A stretch of 13,841 bases of DNA. It comes from Halovulum sp039190275. GTDB lineage: Bacteria > Pseudomonadota > Alphaproteobacteria > Rhodobacterales > Rhodobacteraceae. The position numbers were made by a program, and so were the translations under genes. The stretch spans positions 1 to 13,841 of the forward strand of contig JBCCYF010000121.1 of NCBI GenBank assembly GCA_039190275.1. The letters run 5' to 3'. Under the pieces are notes generated by a model. The model saw nothing but the letters and a program-made list of their open reading frames with translations, had not been told where the DNA came from and did no database searches. Below, in pieces: positions 7,022-12,861 of this stretch (position 1 is its first letter; every line of letters begins with the position of its first letter).

Positions 7022-7416
7022 CTGAGGTTGCGCTTCTGACGACAGCCCTCCTGTTCGGAGGAATGGTATTATACTCTTTCGGGTTTGCCGCATTTGTGTT
7101 CAACGCATTGCCTGCCGAAACAGCCGGGCCACTCATCCGACGTGCTTTCCCACACTTCTATTTGTTTGTGTTGGGCACCTCAGCACCGGCAGCTGCGGTA
7201 GTCGCTTTTTCCGACGATTGGATCTCGGCGAGCCTGCTCGCAGTCATTGCGCTAACCACCGTGTATGCAAGGCAAGTCCTTATGCCCGCAATAAACGCGG
7301 CTACTGACACAAAAAGGAAGGGCCGCTTCAAGGCCCTCCACGGTCTTTCTGTGCTCATCACACTGGCCCACATCGGTGCAGCTGGCGCGGTCATTGTTCG
7401 TTTGGCGAATACCTAA
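7018..7416 (+). CDS. DUF4149 four-helix membrane protein
   Basis: The 132-residue product has four predicted membrane helices (about 5-29, 46-65, 69-90, 108-127). It shows the DUF4149/TMEM205-like pattern: GGMVLYSFGFAAFVFNALP near the start, LIRRAFPHFYLF in the middle, and a last helix beginning FKALHGLSVLI. The function of the family is not established. The ATG overlaps the UbiG-like stop by four bases (ATGA), so it is the last gene of the rightward operon. Its TAA overlaps the TAG of the convergent LOV gene by two bases (7414-7415), leaving no room for a terminator between them. A role as a membrane partner of the two methyltransferases is conceivable from position only. Confidence 0.82.
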   Translation: MTEVALLTTALLFGGMVLYSFGFAAFVFNALPAETAGPLIRRAFPHFYLFVLGTSAPAAAVVAFSDDWISASLLAVIALTTVYARQVLMPAINAATDTKRKGRFKALHGLSVLITLAHIGAAGAVIVRLANT

Positions 7417-7805
7417 ACCGGGTTCTGTGCCCCAGCAAAGAACATAAGCCGGCCTGACGGGTCGTAGATCGGCCGGATGCGGAGTCTGTTCACGAAAGCC
7501 GTGCCGTCTTTGCGGTAGTTCAGAATGTCGATCGTGAAGCGGGTCTCTGCCTTCAACCCTTGACGGATGGCTTCAATGGCATGTGGGTTGGTTCCAGGCC
7601 CCTGTAGAAAGCGGCAATTCTGTCCGATTGCTTCTTCCGGCGCGTAACCAGTTTGTGTCTCGAATTCGTCGCTGACATAGATCATCGGGTTGTCAGGCTG
7701 AAACGGGTCCGAAAACACAACACTCATTTCTCTTTCATCGGCTTCCAGCAGGGCGCGTAGTTCTGCCTGACTTAGGGTGCTTTGGCCAAGTAAGTCGGTA
7801 GTCAT
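7413..7805 (-). CDS. short LOV blue-light photoreceptor
   Basis: The 130-residue protein is a single LOV domain with no output domain. A short N-terminal helix (LSQAELRALLEADE) precedes the core. The FMN-adduct motif GQNCRFLQG holds the reactive Cys64, with Arg65 and Gln68 as FMN contacts. NYRKDG (Asn96), FVNRL (Asn106) and the last strand FFAGAQNPV (Gln127) complete the binding site, so light activity is expected. The chain stops right after the last strand, without a J-alpha helix. From memory it closely matches the short LOV protein of Dinoroseobacter shibae, a fast-recovering sensor linked to pigment control; Met41 would be the residue equivalent to its Met49. The ATG follows AAGGAGGT at ideal spacing. 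It lies 56 bases after the HAD-like gene, likely in one operon, and its end overlaps the convergent DUF4149 gene. Confidence 0.93.
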   Translation of the reverse strand: MTTDLLGQSTLSQAELRALLEADEREMSVVFSDPFQPDNPMIYVSDEFETQTGYAPEEAIGQNCRFLQGPGTNPHAIEAIRQGLKAETRFTIDILNYRKDGTAFVNRLRIRPIYDPSGRLMFFAGAQNPV

Positions 7806-7861
7806 TATTCGAAGACCTCCTTCGCAGGATTTGTGAGCTGCACAAATACCATTGCTCGATC

Positions 7862-8530
7862 CTATGCCGCTGCTCGGCTCGGAAATTTGAGGAAACGGCC
7901 CACGTTCAAGGTAGCCTGAACAGCCACGACGTCTAAGAAGTTGGAGACGTCGTGGAAGCTTCCGGGGACCGCTAAGCAGTTGGTTCCACTCCCAATAGCC
8001 GCTAGCGCCCCATCCGGATTGTCTTCGACTGACAGCACATGGTGAGCTGGGACTTTCAGCTGATCAAGAGCGTAAAGATATGCGTCAGGATGGGGCTTGG
8101 GGCGGGCGACAAGACCGCTATGCACGACCAATTCGAAAACGTCCTCTGGAATTCCGAGCTTCTCAAGCAACTGTCTCACGTTGTCTTGGCTCGTTGAAGT
8201 GACAAGAGCCAGCTTGCCGTCGTTAGACTTCACATACTCGATTGCTTCAATGACACCAGGTCGAGGCTCTACGATCCTAGAACGTAAAAGGTTGCGGTAG
8301 ATTTCAGACTTCAGCCGATGGAGTTCGGCCGCATCGACCAGATCTCCCCTCACTTTAGCATAGTATAACACACGATCGTACCCGCCAGCACTTAGGAGCA
8401 TTCGCTTATAGTCGCAAACAGACCACCGCCAATCCAAAGCCGACTGGGCGAACGCCTCGTTATAGGCTTCGAGTTGAAGACTTGACGTCTCTGCCAGAGT
8501 ACCGATGGAACCGAAAAAGAGTGTATGCAT
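7862..8530 (-). CDS. HAD-superfamily protein lacking the motif I nucleophile
   Basis: This 222-residue protein resembles HAD-IA phosphatases of the CbbY/Gph/phosphoglucomutase type. Cap residues lie at about 15-85. Motif II is LALVTSTS (107-114), motif III is ARPKPHPDAYLYAL with Lys145, and motif IV is VLSVEDNPDG with Glu169-Asp170. Motif I should read FDxDGT, but here it is FFGSIGT: both aspartates are gone, including the nucleophile. No frameshift is needed to explain this and the rest is intact. I recall similar FGSIGT versions in other Rhodobacterales, so this is probably a conserved non-hydrolytic branch and not a dying gene. It precedes the LOV gene on the same strand by 56 bases, so the pair may work together. 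The ribosome binding site upstream of the ATG is weak (GGCGGG). Confidence 0.83.
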   Translation of the reverse strand: MHTLFFGSIGTLAETSSLQLEAYNEAFAQSALDWRWSVCDYKRMLLSAGGYDRVLYYAKVRGDLVDAAELHRLKSEIYRNLLRSRIVEPRPGVIEAIEYVKSNDGKLALVTSTSQDNVRQLLEKLGIPEDVFELVVHSGLVARPKPHPDAYLYALDQLKVPAHHVLSVEDNPDGALAAIGSGTNCLAVPGSFHDVSNFLDVVAVQATLNVGRFLKFPSRAAA

Positions 8531-8833
8531 GCCAACCCGCCTATTGTGTGCTGTGGGCAGATGGATCGGCCAAGGTAAAAGTCAACGACGGTTCAGTTGG
8601 TGATCCGCTCTATGCTGGTGGGTTTGAGCAAAGGATGCCGGCTTGAACTCGGTGGGTCACCGCGGCTTGCAATTTGTGATCGCACCAAATGCCCCATCGG
8701 ACGGGCTGCGCCGTAGCATCGACACCCATACGCAAAGGGCCGCTGCGGGCCGATTACGCCGCCTGATTAGCTAAACGACCGGAAAGTATGCTGCATAATC
8801 CGGTTTCCGGTCGGCTCAACAGCACTGTTAAAA
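8531..8833. other. gene-free junction with palindromes
   Basis: The 303 bases separate the leftward HAD/LOV pair from the rhomboid gene and hold no coding frame I can support. The right third is packed with inverted repeats: TTAGCTAA at 8767-8774, a ten-base-pair stem at 8776-8813 with an inner palindrome, and AACAGCACTGTT at 8818-8829. The promoter of the HAD gene should lie in the left part; TTGACT occurs on the minus strand at 8580-8585, but without a good -10 at normal spacing. Confidence 0.5.
8776..8813. repeat. nested palindrome, recombination site or terminator of rhomboid gene
   Basis: CGACCGGAAA (8776-8785) is perfectly inverted as TTTCCGGTCG (8804-8813). The 18 bases between contain a second palindrome, TATGC-T-GCATA (8787-8797), and a further CCGG. 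The structure starts about 20 bases beyond the stop of the leftward rhomboid gene, so it could be its terminator, although only TTTAG follows on that strand. The nested design also resembles a recombinase-binding site or the end of a mobile element. Confidence 0.5.
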
Positions 8834-9484
8834 CTATAGCTCAGGCCATGACCGATGAGGCAAGTATGGGCGATGCCATGTTATGAAGCCGCATAGTGTA
8901 CCGGCGAGAAACCCGCCTACATGCGCCTCCCAAGCAATATTGCCAGGACTGGCGAGCGTCAGCGCCACGTTGATCGCCAGAAAAGCGAGCCCATTTTGGA
9001 CAACCGGCATCAGGCTGTCGCGGCGCGCACATCGGTCGAGGATCTCCCACAGCGCCACGGTTCCCAAGAAGCCGAAGAGCACGCCGGAGGCCCCAATGGA
9101 CGGTGTGCCGGAACTGGCGAGCGCCGCAAACAAACCGCCAGCCCCCAGCGCCGACAATCCTGCAATCGGCCAGAATGCCGCCTTTCCAACTCGATCAACG
9201 ATGATAGGCCCCAACCACAACAGGCCCACCATGTTCATGAAGAGGTGCAACGGCCCCCCGTGCAGGAAGGCCGTGGTGCCAAACATGAAAACGGGTTGGC
9301 CCGCAAAAGCCGGGGTGGCCCCTTTCAAAAGGTCCGGCCAGAAGCCTCCAACTGCAACGAGAAAGCCGCGCATGCTGGCACCATATCCGGCCAGCATGCC
9401 AGCCAGCGCGACAATCTCGAAAAACACGCACGCGAAGAGGAACAGCTTCACCGGTTGTGGTTGTAGAGCCCATGGAACAGGCAC
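8834..9484 (-). CDS. rhomboid-family intramembrane serine protease
   Basis: The 216-residue protein has six membrane helices and the full rhomboid signature. The catalytic Ser133 is in SIGASGVLFGFL, and the catalytic His188 is in AWEAHVGGFLAG. The HxxxN motif of helix 2 is present as FLHGGPLHLFMNMVGL with His80 and Asn84. It should therefore be an active intramembrane protease, cutting unknown membrane substrates. The GTG start has GGGGTG six bases upstream; no better start lies nearby. It follows the DoxX-like gene on the same strand after 25 bases, so the two are probably cotranscribed. A palindrome lies just past its stop. Confidence 0.9.
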   Translation of the reverse strand: MPVPWALQPQPVKLFLFACVFFEIVALAGMLAGYGASMRGFLVAVGGFWPDLLKGATPAFAGQPVFMFGTTAFLHGGPLHLFMNMVGLLWLGPIIVDRVGKAAFWPIAGLSALGAGGLFAALASSGTPSIGASGVLFGFLGTVALWEILDRCARRDSLMPVVQNGLAFLAINVALTLASPGNIAWEAHVGGFLAGTLCGFITWHRPYLPHRSWPEL

Positions 9485-9509
9485 GTGGTCACCCCGTCAT
9501 GCGTTGTCT

Positions 9510-10025
9510 TCAGCCGTACGCTGCTGCGGGACGGCTACCATAATTGTTGCCGCGCAACAGGAAAAAGGCCGACAAACCCAGTGCCATCACTTGCAGGTCG
9601 GCGATGGTCAACGCGCCCCAGTAGAAAAACGCGATGACGCCCAGGACCGCGGCAACACCTGCAAACCCGCCACCGCGTGTCAGCACGTCACCGATCAAGC
9701 GCAGCTCGCCAAGCGCGGGTCGCCACGTCTCAAAAATGCCGCCGAGGATCAGGGCAACAGCGCCCAGAACTTCTGCGAAGGCAGCCAGGATGTAGAGCAC
9801 CGCGGGAACACCATAATCACCCGGTGCAACCAGTGCGCCAGGGAATTTCTGCAGACCGTAGTACATCAGCAAACCGGCCAGCGGAATGCGGATGGCCCAG
9901 TGTGCGAAACGGTCGGACCAGGAGAATCCGGGCACATACCCGGTCGATGTCGCCCGGTTGAACATCGCACGGGCCGTGTCGCGCAAGCGCGCGGTATTCT
10001 GCGAGTAATCGATATCCGTCGGCAT
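9510..10025 (-). CDS. DoxX-like four-helix membrane protein
   Basis: After a 40-residue cytoplasmic-looking N-terminus, the 171-residue protein has about four membrane helices. It carries a DoxX-type pattern: IPLAGLLMYYGLQKFPG (47-63) followed by YILAAFAEVLGAVALILGG (78-96) and a final pair of helices. DoxX-family proteins are often linked to redox partners, such as thiosulfate:quinone oxidoreductase or antioxidant complexes, but the role of this branch is unknown. I chose ATG 10025 because AAGGA lies about seven bases upstream; an ATG at 10079 has no such support. It reads away from the pseudoazurin gene and probably shares an operon with the rhomboid gene. Confidence 0.8.
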   Translation of the reverse strand: MPTDIDYSQNTARLRDTARAMFNRATSTGYVPGFSWSDRFAHWAIRIPLAGLLMYYGLQKFPGALVAPGDYGVPAVLYILAAFAEVLGAVALILGGIFETWRPALGELRLIGDVLTRGGGFAGVAAVLGVIAFFYWGALTIADLQVMALGLSAFFLLRGNNYGSRPAAAYG

Positions 10026-10358
10026 TGAGTATCCTTTCGTATCGTCTTTCATCTCCGGCGCGCTGACATGTGCGAGCATGACGTCGCGCCGTGGAGGTTG
10101 GCTAGTTAGCGAGGTGTTCGAGAAAGCAAGGTCGGAAGCGCGACCAAACGACGCGAATGGTGCCGCACCTCACGCTGTCGTGAACGTTTGTGAGGACCGG
10201 CCTGAACGTGGGCTCAGGCCATAGTCTCACGCGCGCGACATGAACTTGCGTCCCGCCAGCGGATGGCTGCGTCAGACCGTCGCCATCGCACAAACAACGG
10301 CAGAATTCGCGCCATCGCGCCATAGGTGCTGGCCCACACGAAAGGAAAGGAAAGTCAC
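10026..10358. promoter_or_regulatory. divergent intergenic region, DoxX-like / pseudoazurin
   Basis: The 333 bases should contain promoters for both flanking genes. No FNR-type (TTGAT-N4-ATCAA) box or clear sigma-70 promoter was seen. Two inverted repeats stand out: CCTCAC/GTGAGG at 10168-10195, with CACG/CGTG nested inside, and GGCCTGA/TCAGGCC at 10199-10220. They could be operators or RNA hairpins. No further gene was found here. Confidence 0.4.
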
Positions 10359-10835
10359 ATGAAACGCTTTGCAACAGCTGCACTTCTGCTGACGGCGTCG
10401 ATCTCTCCGGCCTTTGCAGAGACCATCGAGGTCGAGATGCTCAACAAGAACGATGCGGGTGACCGTATGGTCTTCAGCCAGGAGCTGATCCGCGCAGAAG
10501 TCGGTGACGTGATCCGCTTTGTGCCCACCGACAAGGCGCACAATGCGCAATCCGTCAAAAATGCTCTACCCGCCGGGCAGGAGCCGTTCCGCGGCAAGAT
10601 GAACCAAGCCGTGGAGTACGTCGTCACGGAAACGGGACTGACGGCGGTCATCTGCGCCCCGCACCAATCCATGGGAATGGTGGCGCTTGTGGTGGTCGGT
10701 GACGACCTCAGCAATGCGGAGCAAATCCTGGACGCGCGTATCCCGGGCAAGGGTGGCAAGAAGATCGCGGACCTTGTCGAAGAGGCACGGTCCACCATCG
10801 CAGCTGAAACCGTAGAACCGACCGGCAACAGCTGA
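10359..10835 (+). CDS. pseudoazurin, periplasmic blue copper protein
   Basis: This is a 158-residue precursor with a Sec signal peptide (MKRFATAALLLTASISPAFA, cut before ETIEVE). The mature protein is a type 1 copper cupredoxin. The four copper ligands are present: His61 in DKAHNAQSV, then Cys99, His102 and Met107 in VICAPHQSMGMVALVVVG. Spacing matches known pseudoazurins (C-x2-H-x4-M). The C-terminal extension with two basic helices is also usual. Pseudoazurins carry electrons in the periplasm, classically to copper nitrite reductase or nitrous oxide reductase; neither enzyme is in this window, so its partner is unknown. AAAGGAAAGGAAAG precedes the ATG, giving a strong ribosome binding site; an ATG 33 bases earlier is not supported and would spoil the signal peptide. 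A long hairpin follows the stop. Confidence 0.95.
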   Translation: MKRFATAALLLTASISPAFAETIEVEMLNKNDAGDRMVFSQELIRAEVGDVIRFVPTDKAHNAQSVKNALPAGQEPFRGKMNQAVEYVVTETGLTAVICAPHQSMGMVALVVVGDDLSNAEQILDARIPGKGGKKIADLVEEARSTIAAETVEPTGNS

Positions 10836-10840
10836 TCAAC

Positions 10841-10887
10841 GGTGCGCCAAGGGCAGCGGGTCCATGATCCGCTGTCCTAAGCGCCCC
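10841..10887 (+). terminator. strong stem-loop after pseudoazurin
   Basis: Five bases after the stop codon, AGGGCAGCGG (10850-10859) pairs with CCGCTGTCCT (10869-10878) around a nine-base loop, with one G-U pair. A second stem outside it, GGTGCGC with GCGCCCC (one mismatch), is separated by a two-by-two internal loop. No T-run follows, so it may be a factor-dependent terminator, an attenuator or a structure that protects the 3' end of the pseudoazurin mRNA. Confidence 0.55.
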
Positions 10888-10925
10888 GACCGATCCAAAA
10901 CCCAGTTGAAAACGAAAGCAACACC

Positions 10926-11075
10926 ATGCTTGAGACACTCATACTTGTTGCACTTGGCCTGACCGCCGTGGTGGTCGCCGTCACTCTGCGCGCCGACCGC
11001 GCGCGGCGCAGTTCCCAGCGCGTCGCCATTCCGGTGACGTCCGAGCGGCGCGACAAGCGCCGTACGCCGCGGTGA
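10926..11075 (+). CDS. small single-helix membrane protein, 49 residues
   Basis: I do not recognise the family. The ATG opens a frame with a clear hydrophobic helix (LETLILVALGLTAVVVAVTLRA, roughly residues 2-20), followed by a strongly basic tail (RADRARRSSQR and SERRDKRRTPR), the topology of an N-out anchor with a cytoplasmic tail. The TGA overlaps the GTG of the next small gene as GTGA, which supports translation of both. The ribosome binding site is weak (ACGAAAG). It sits between pseudoazurin and the tandem DoxX-like gene and may be a subunit or assembly factor for them (inference). Confidence 0.55.
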   Translation: MLETLILVALGLTAVVVAVTLRADRARRSSQRVAIPVTSERRDKRRTPR

Positions 11076-11200
11076 CCAAACCCAAACCGCCGTCCACGTT
11101 CCGCCGCAAGGCCGTCCGTGCCGTGGCCATCGCATTCATTGCGCCCGTCATCGCGGGAAGTGTCGCAGGCATTGCCCTTGCGGCGGTGCTGAACCTCTAG
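11072..11200 (+). CDS. small single-helix membrane protein, 42 residues
   Basis: I do not recognise the family. The GTG start shares four bases (GTGA) with the stop of the preceding 49-codon gene, so translation is probably coupled. The protein has a basic N-terminus (TKPKPPSTFRRKAVR) and one hydrophobic helix rich in Ala, Ile and Gly (AVAIAFIAPVIAGSVAGIALAAVL). The charge places the N-terminus in the cytoplasm, opposite in design to its partner. The pair resembles small accessory subunits of membrane redox complexes, but no function can be assigned. Confidence 0.5.
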   Translation: MTKPKPPSTFRRKAVRAVAIAFIAPVIAGSVAGIALAAVLNL

Positions 11201-11288
11201 GTTCGTCGCACCGCTCAACCAGCCTATCTGATGCAACCTGGCGTGCGCGCGATTGCGACCGGTCCGCCTGTGAAAGAACGGTACCCAC

Positions 11289-12338
11289 ATGACCCATTCC
11301 AGCTTCAAACCGCGCTTCCGCCTGTGGCTCTTGGCTTTGCTGTCTCTGGCCGTCGGCATGCTGGTGACCACCGACGCGGCGGCCCATGTGCGCTGGTTTG
11401 TCGATGCCTACGCCACGGTTGAAACCTTTGAACCCTACAGCCTGACGGATACTGCGGTGCTTGTCTGGATCGCCGTCGCGCTTCTGCTGGTCGGAGCCTC
11501 GGTCGCGCTCGACATGCGCCTGCCGAATGTGCGCATCGTCGACACCAAGACGCGGCACGATTTTATCGAACTTCTGCGCGTGTTCACCGGCATGTCCATG
11601 CTGTTGACCGCGTATGAGGGTGCGGTTGTGGCTCCTCATCTGATTGCATTCGGTCCGTTCGGCACCCTGCTGCTCTTTGCGCAGGCGGGCATCGGGATCT
11701 TGCTCATCGCGAACCGTTTCGTGCGCCACGCGGCGATCCTGATGGTCCTGTTGCATCTGGGTCTTGCGATCAAGTTCGGGCTACTGGCGGCCTTCGAATA
11801 TTTGATCATGGTGGCCATTGCGGTCTTTTTGCTGATCAACAACCTACCGACGGTCGCGCTGCGGGAGCGGTTCAAACCCTATTCCGTCGACCTGCTGCGG
11901 ATCCTGACCGGGATCTCGCTCATCACGCTCGGCTTTTCTGAAAAGCTGTTGGGCGCGATGATGGCCGAAAGCTTTCTTGCGCAATACCAGTGGAACTTCA
12001 TGAACGAGCTGGGGTTTGAATTCTTCACCGACCGCCTCTTTGCGCTGTCGGCCGGTGTGATCGAGGTCGTATTTGGCGTGATCCTTGTCCTTGGCACCAC
12101 AACCCGGCTCAATGTTCTGGCGTTCTCCGTCGTTCTGTTTGCGTCCAACGTGCTGTTCCTGATCCAGGGCGAGAACGAAGCGGCGATGGTCGAGTTCATC
12201 GGCCACATGCCCGTGATCGGCGTTGCCCTTATCCTGCTACTGCTCGGGGCGGGTCAGCGGCTGAAGGTCACGAACGTCCTGCCGCAACGCCGCATCAACA
12301 CCGCCACCACAACCGTGCGGGTACCTGCCGATGTCTGA
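11289..12338 (+). CDS. membrane protein with two DoxX-like repeats
   Basis: The 349-residue protein begins with a signal peptide ending DAAA, then HVRWFVDAY; cleavage there would leave His33 as the N-terminal residue of the mature protein. About eight to ten membrane helices follow. Two halves look related: ELLRVFTGMSMLLTAYEG (94-111) and DLLRILTGISLITLGFSEK (201-219) align closely, each opening a four-helix DoxX-like unit. The second half is the better DoxX match (FFTDRLFALSAGVIEVVFGVILVLG). The ATG at 11289 is preceded only by a weak GAACGG. The gene ends inside the start of the next one (ATGTCTGA). Proximity to pseudoazurin and a His-rich protein suggests a membrane redox or copper-related role, unproven. 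Confidence 0.75.
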   Translation: MTHSSFKPRFRLWLLALLSLAVGMLVTTDAAAHVRWFVDAYATVETFEPYSLTDTAVLVWIAVALLLVGASVALDMRLPNVRIVDTKTRHDFIELLRVFTGMSMLLTAYEGAVVAPHLIAFGPFGTLLLFAQAGIGILLIANRFVRHAAILMVLLHLGLAIKFGLLAAFEYLIMVAIAVFLLINNLPTVALRERFKPYSVDLLRILTGISLITLGFSEKLLGAMMAESFLAQYQWNFMNELGFEFFTDRLFALSAGVIEVVFGVILVLGTTTRLNVLAFSVVLFASNVLFLIQGENEAAMVEFIGHMPVIGVALILLLLGAGQRLKVTNVLPQRRINTATTTVRVPADV

Positions 12339-12831
12339 TATTTCACTCCGATTGCCCTACCTGATCTACCTCAGCATCGGGTCGCTGTTGCTGGGCGTTT
12401 TGGTGGCACCCGCCTTTCGCGACATGCCGCCTGAAGAGGCACCTGTGGCGCAGGGTGCGGCGGCGCATGACGCGATGCACGGGTCGATCGAGGTATCTCC
12501 CGTCGGGGCACCGGAGGTCGCGATGGATATCACCAAGGACCCCATGGGCGGGTGGAACATCACCCTGCGGACCGGGAATTTCGCCTTCACGCCCGCGGCG
12601 GTGAACCAAGCACACACGCCCAACACCGGCCACGCGCATCTCTATGTCGATGGGGTCAAGATGGCGCGCCTTTATGGGCCCCATTTCCACATGCCGGACC
12701 TCGCACCGGGCCAGCACGAGGTCACCGTCGCGCTCAGCAGCAATGACCATGCACTCTACATGGTCGACGGCGTCCGCATCGAAGCCCGGGCCATCGTGAT
12801 GCAGGGCGACGTGCCTGTGTCCGGCAGTTGA
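12331..12831 (+). CDS. membrane-anchored His-rich periplasmic protein
   Basis: The 166-residue protein has one N-terminal helix (YLIYLSIGSLLLGVLVAPAF, about 10-29), so the rest should face the periplasm. Residues about 63-155 look like a beta-sandwich, with NITLRTGNFAFTPAAV and GHAHLYVDGVKMARLYGPHFHMPDL. Nine histidines (46, 50, 95, 101, 103, 118, 120, 129, 140) lie in pairs, and Met49 and Met121 are near some of them, which would suit copper or another soft metal. It resembles poorly described families with a HAHLYVDG motif; I cannot name it with certainty. The ATG overlaps the end of the tandem DoxX gene by eight bases, so the two are coupled. Confidence 0.7.
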   Translation: MSDISLRLPYLIYLSIGSLLLGVLVAPAFRDMPPEEAPVAQGAAAHDAMHGSIEVSPVGAPEVAMDITKDPMGGWNITLRTGNFAFTPAAVNQAHTPNTGHAHLYVDGVKMARLYGPHFHMPDLAPGQHEVTVALSSNDHALYMVDGVRIEARAIVMQGDVPVSGS

Positions 12832-12861
12832 ACGGATGCCTCGAAAATCCTGGAGAATACC

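Noticed and set aside
8883..10028. Long plus-strand open frame of 381 codons
   Set aside because: It lies antisense over the rhomboid and DoxX-like genes, which both have clear family motifs and ribosome binding sites. Its translation is low-complexity, rich in Pro, Arg and Ala, as expected for a shadow frame.
11148..11756. Minus-strand open frame of 202 codons
   Set aside because: It is antisense to the tandem DoxX gene. Its product is dominated by Arg, Gln, His and Asp, typical of the complement of a membrane protein gene.
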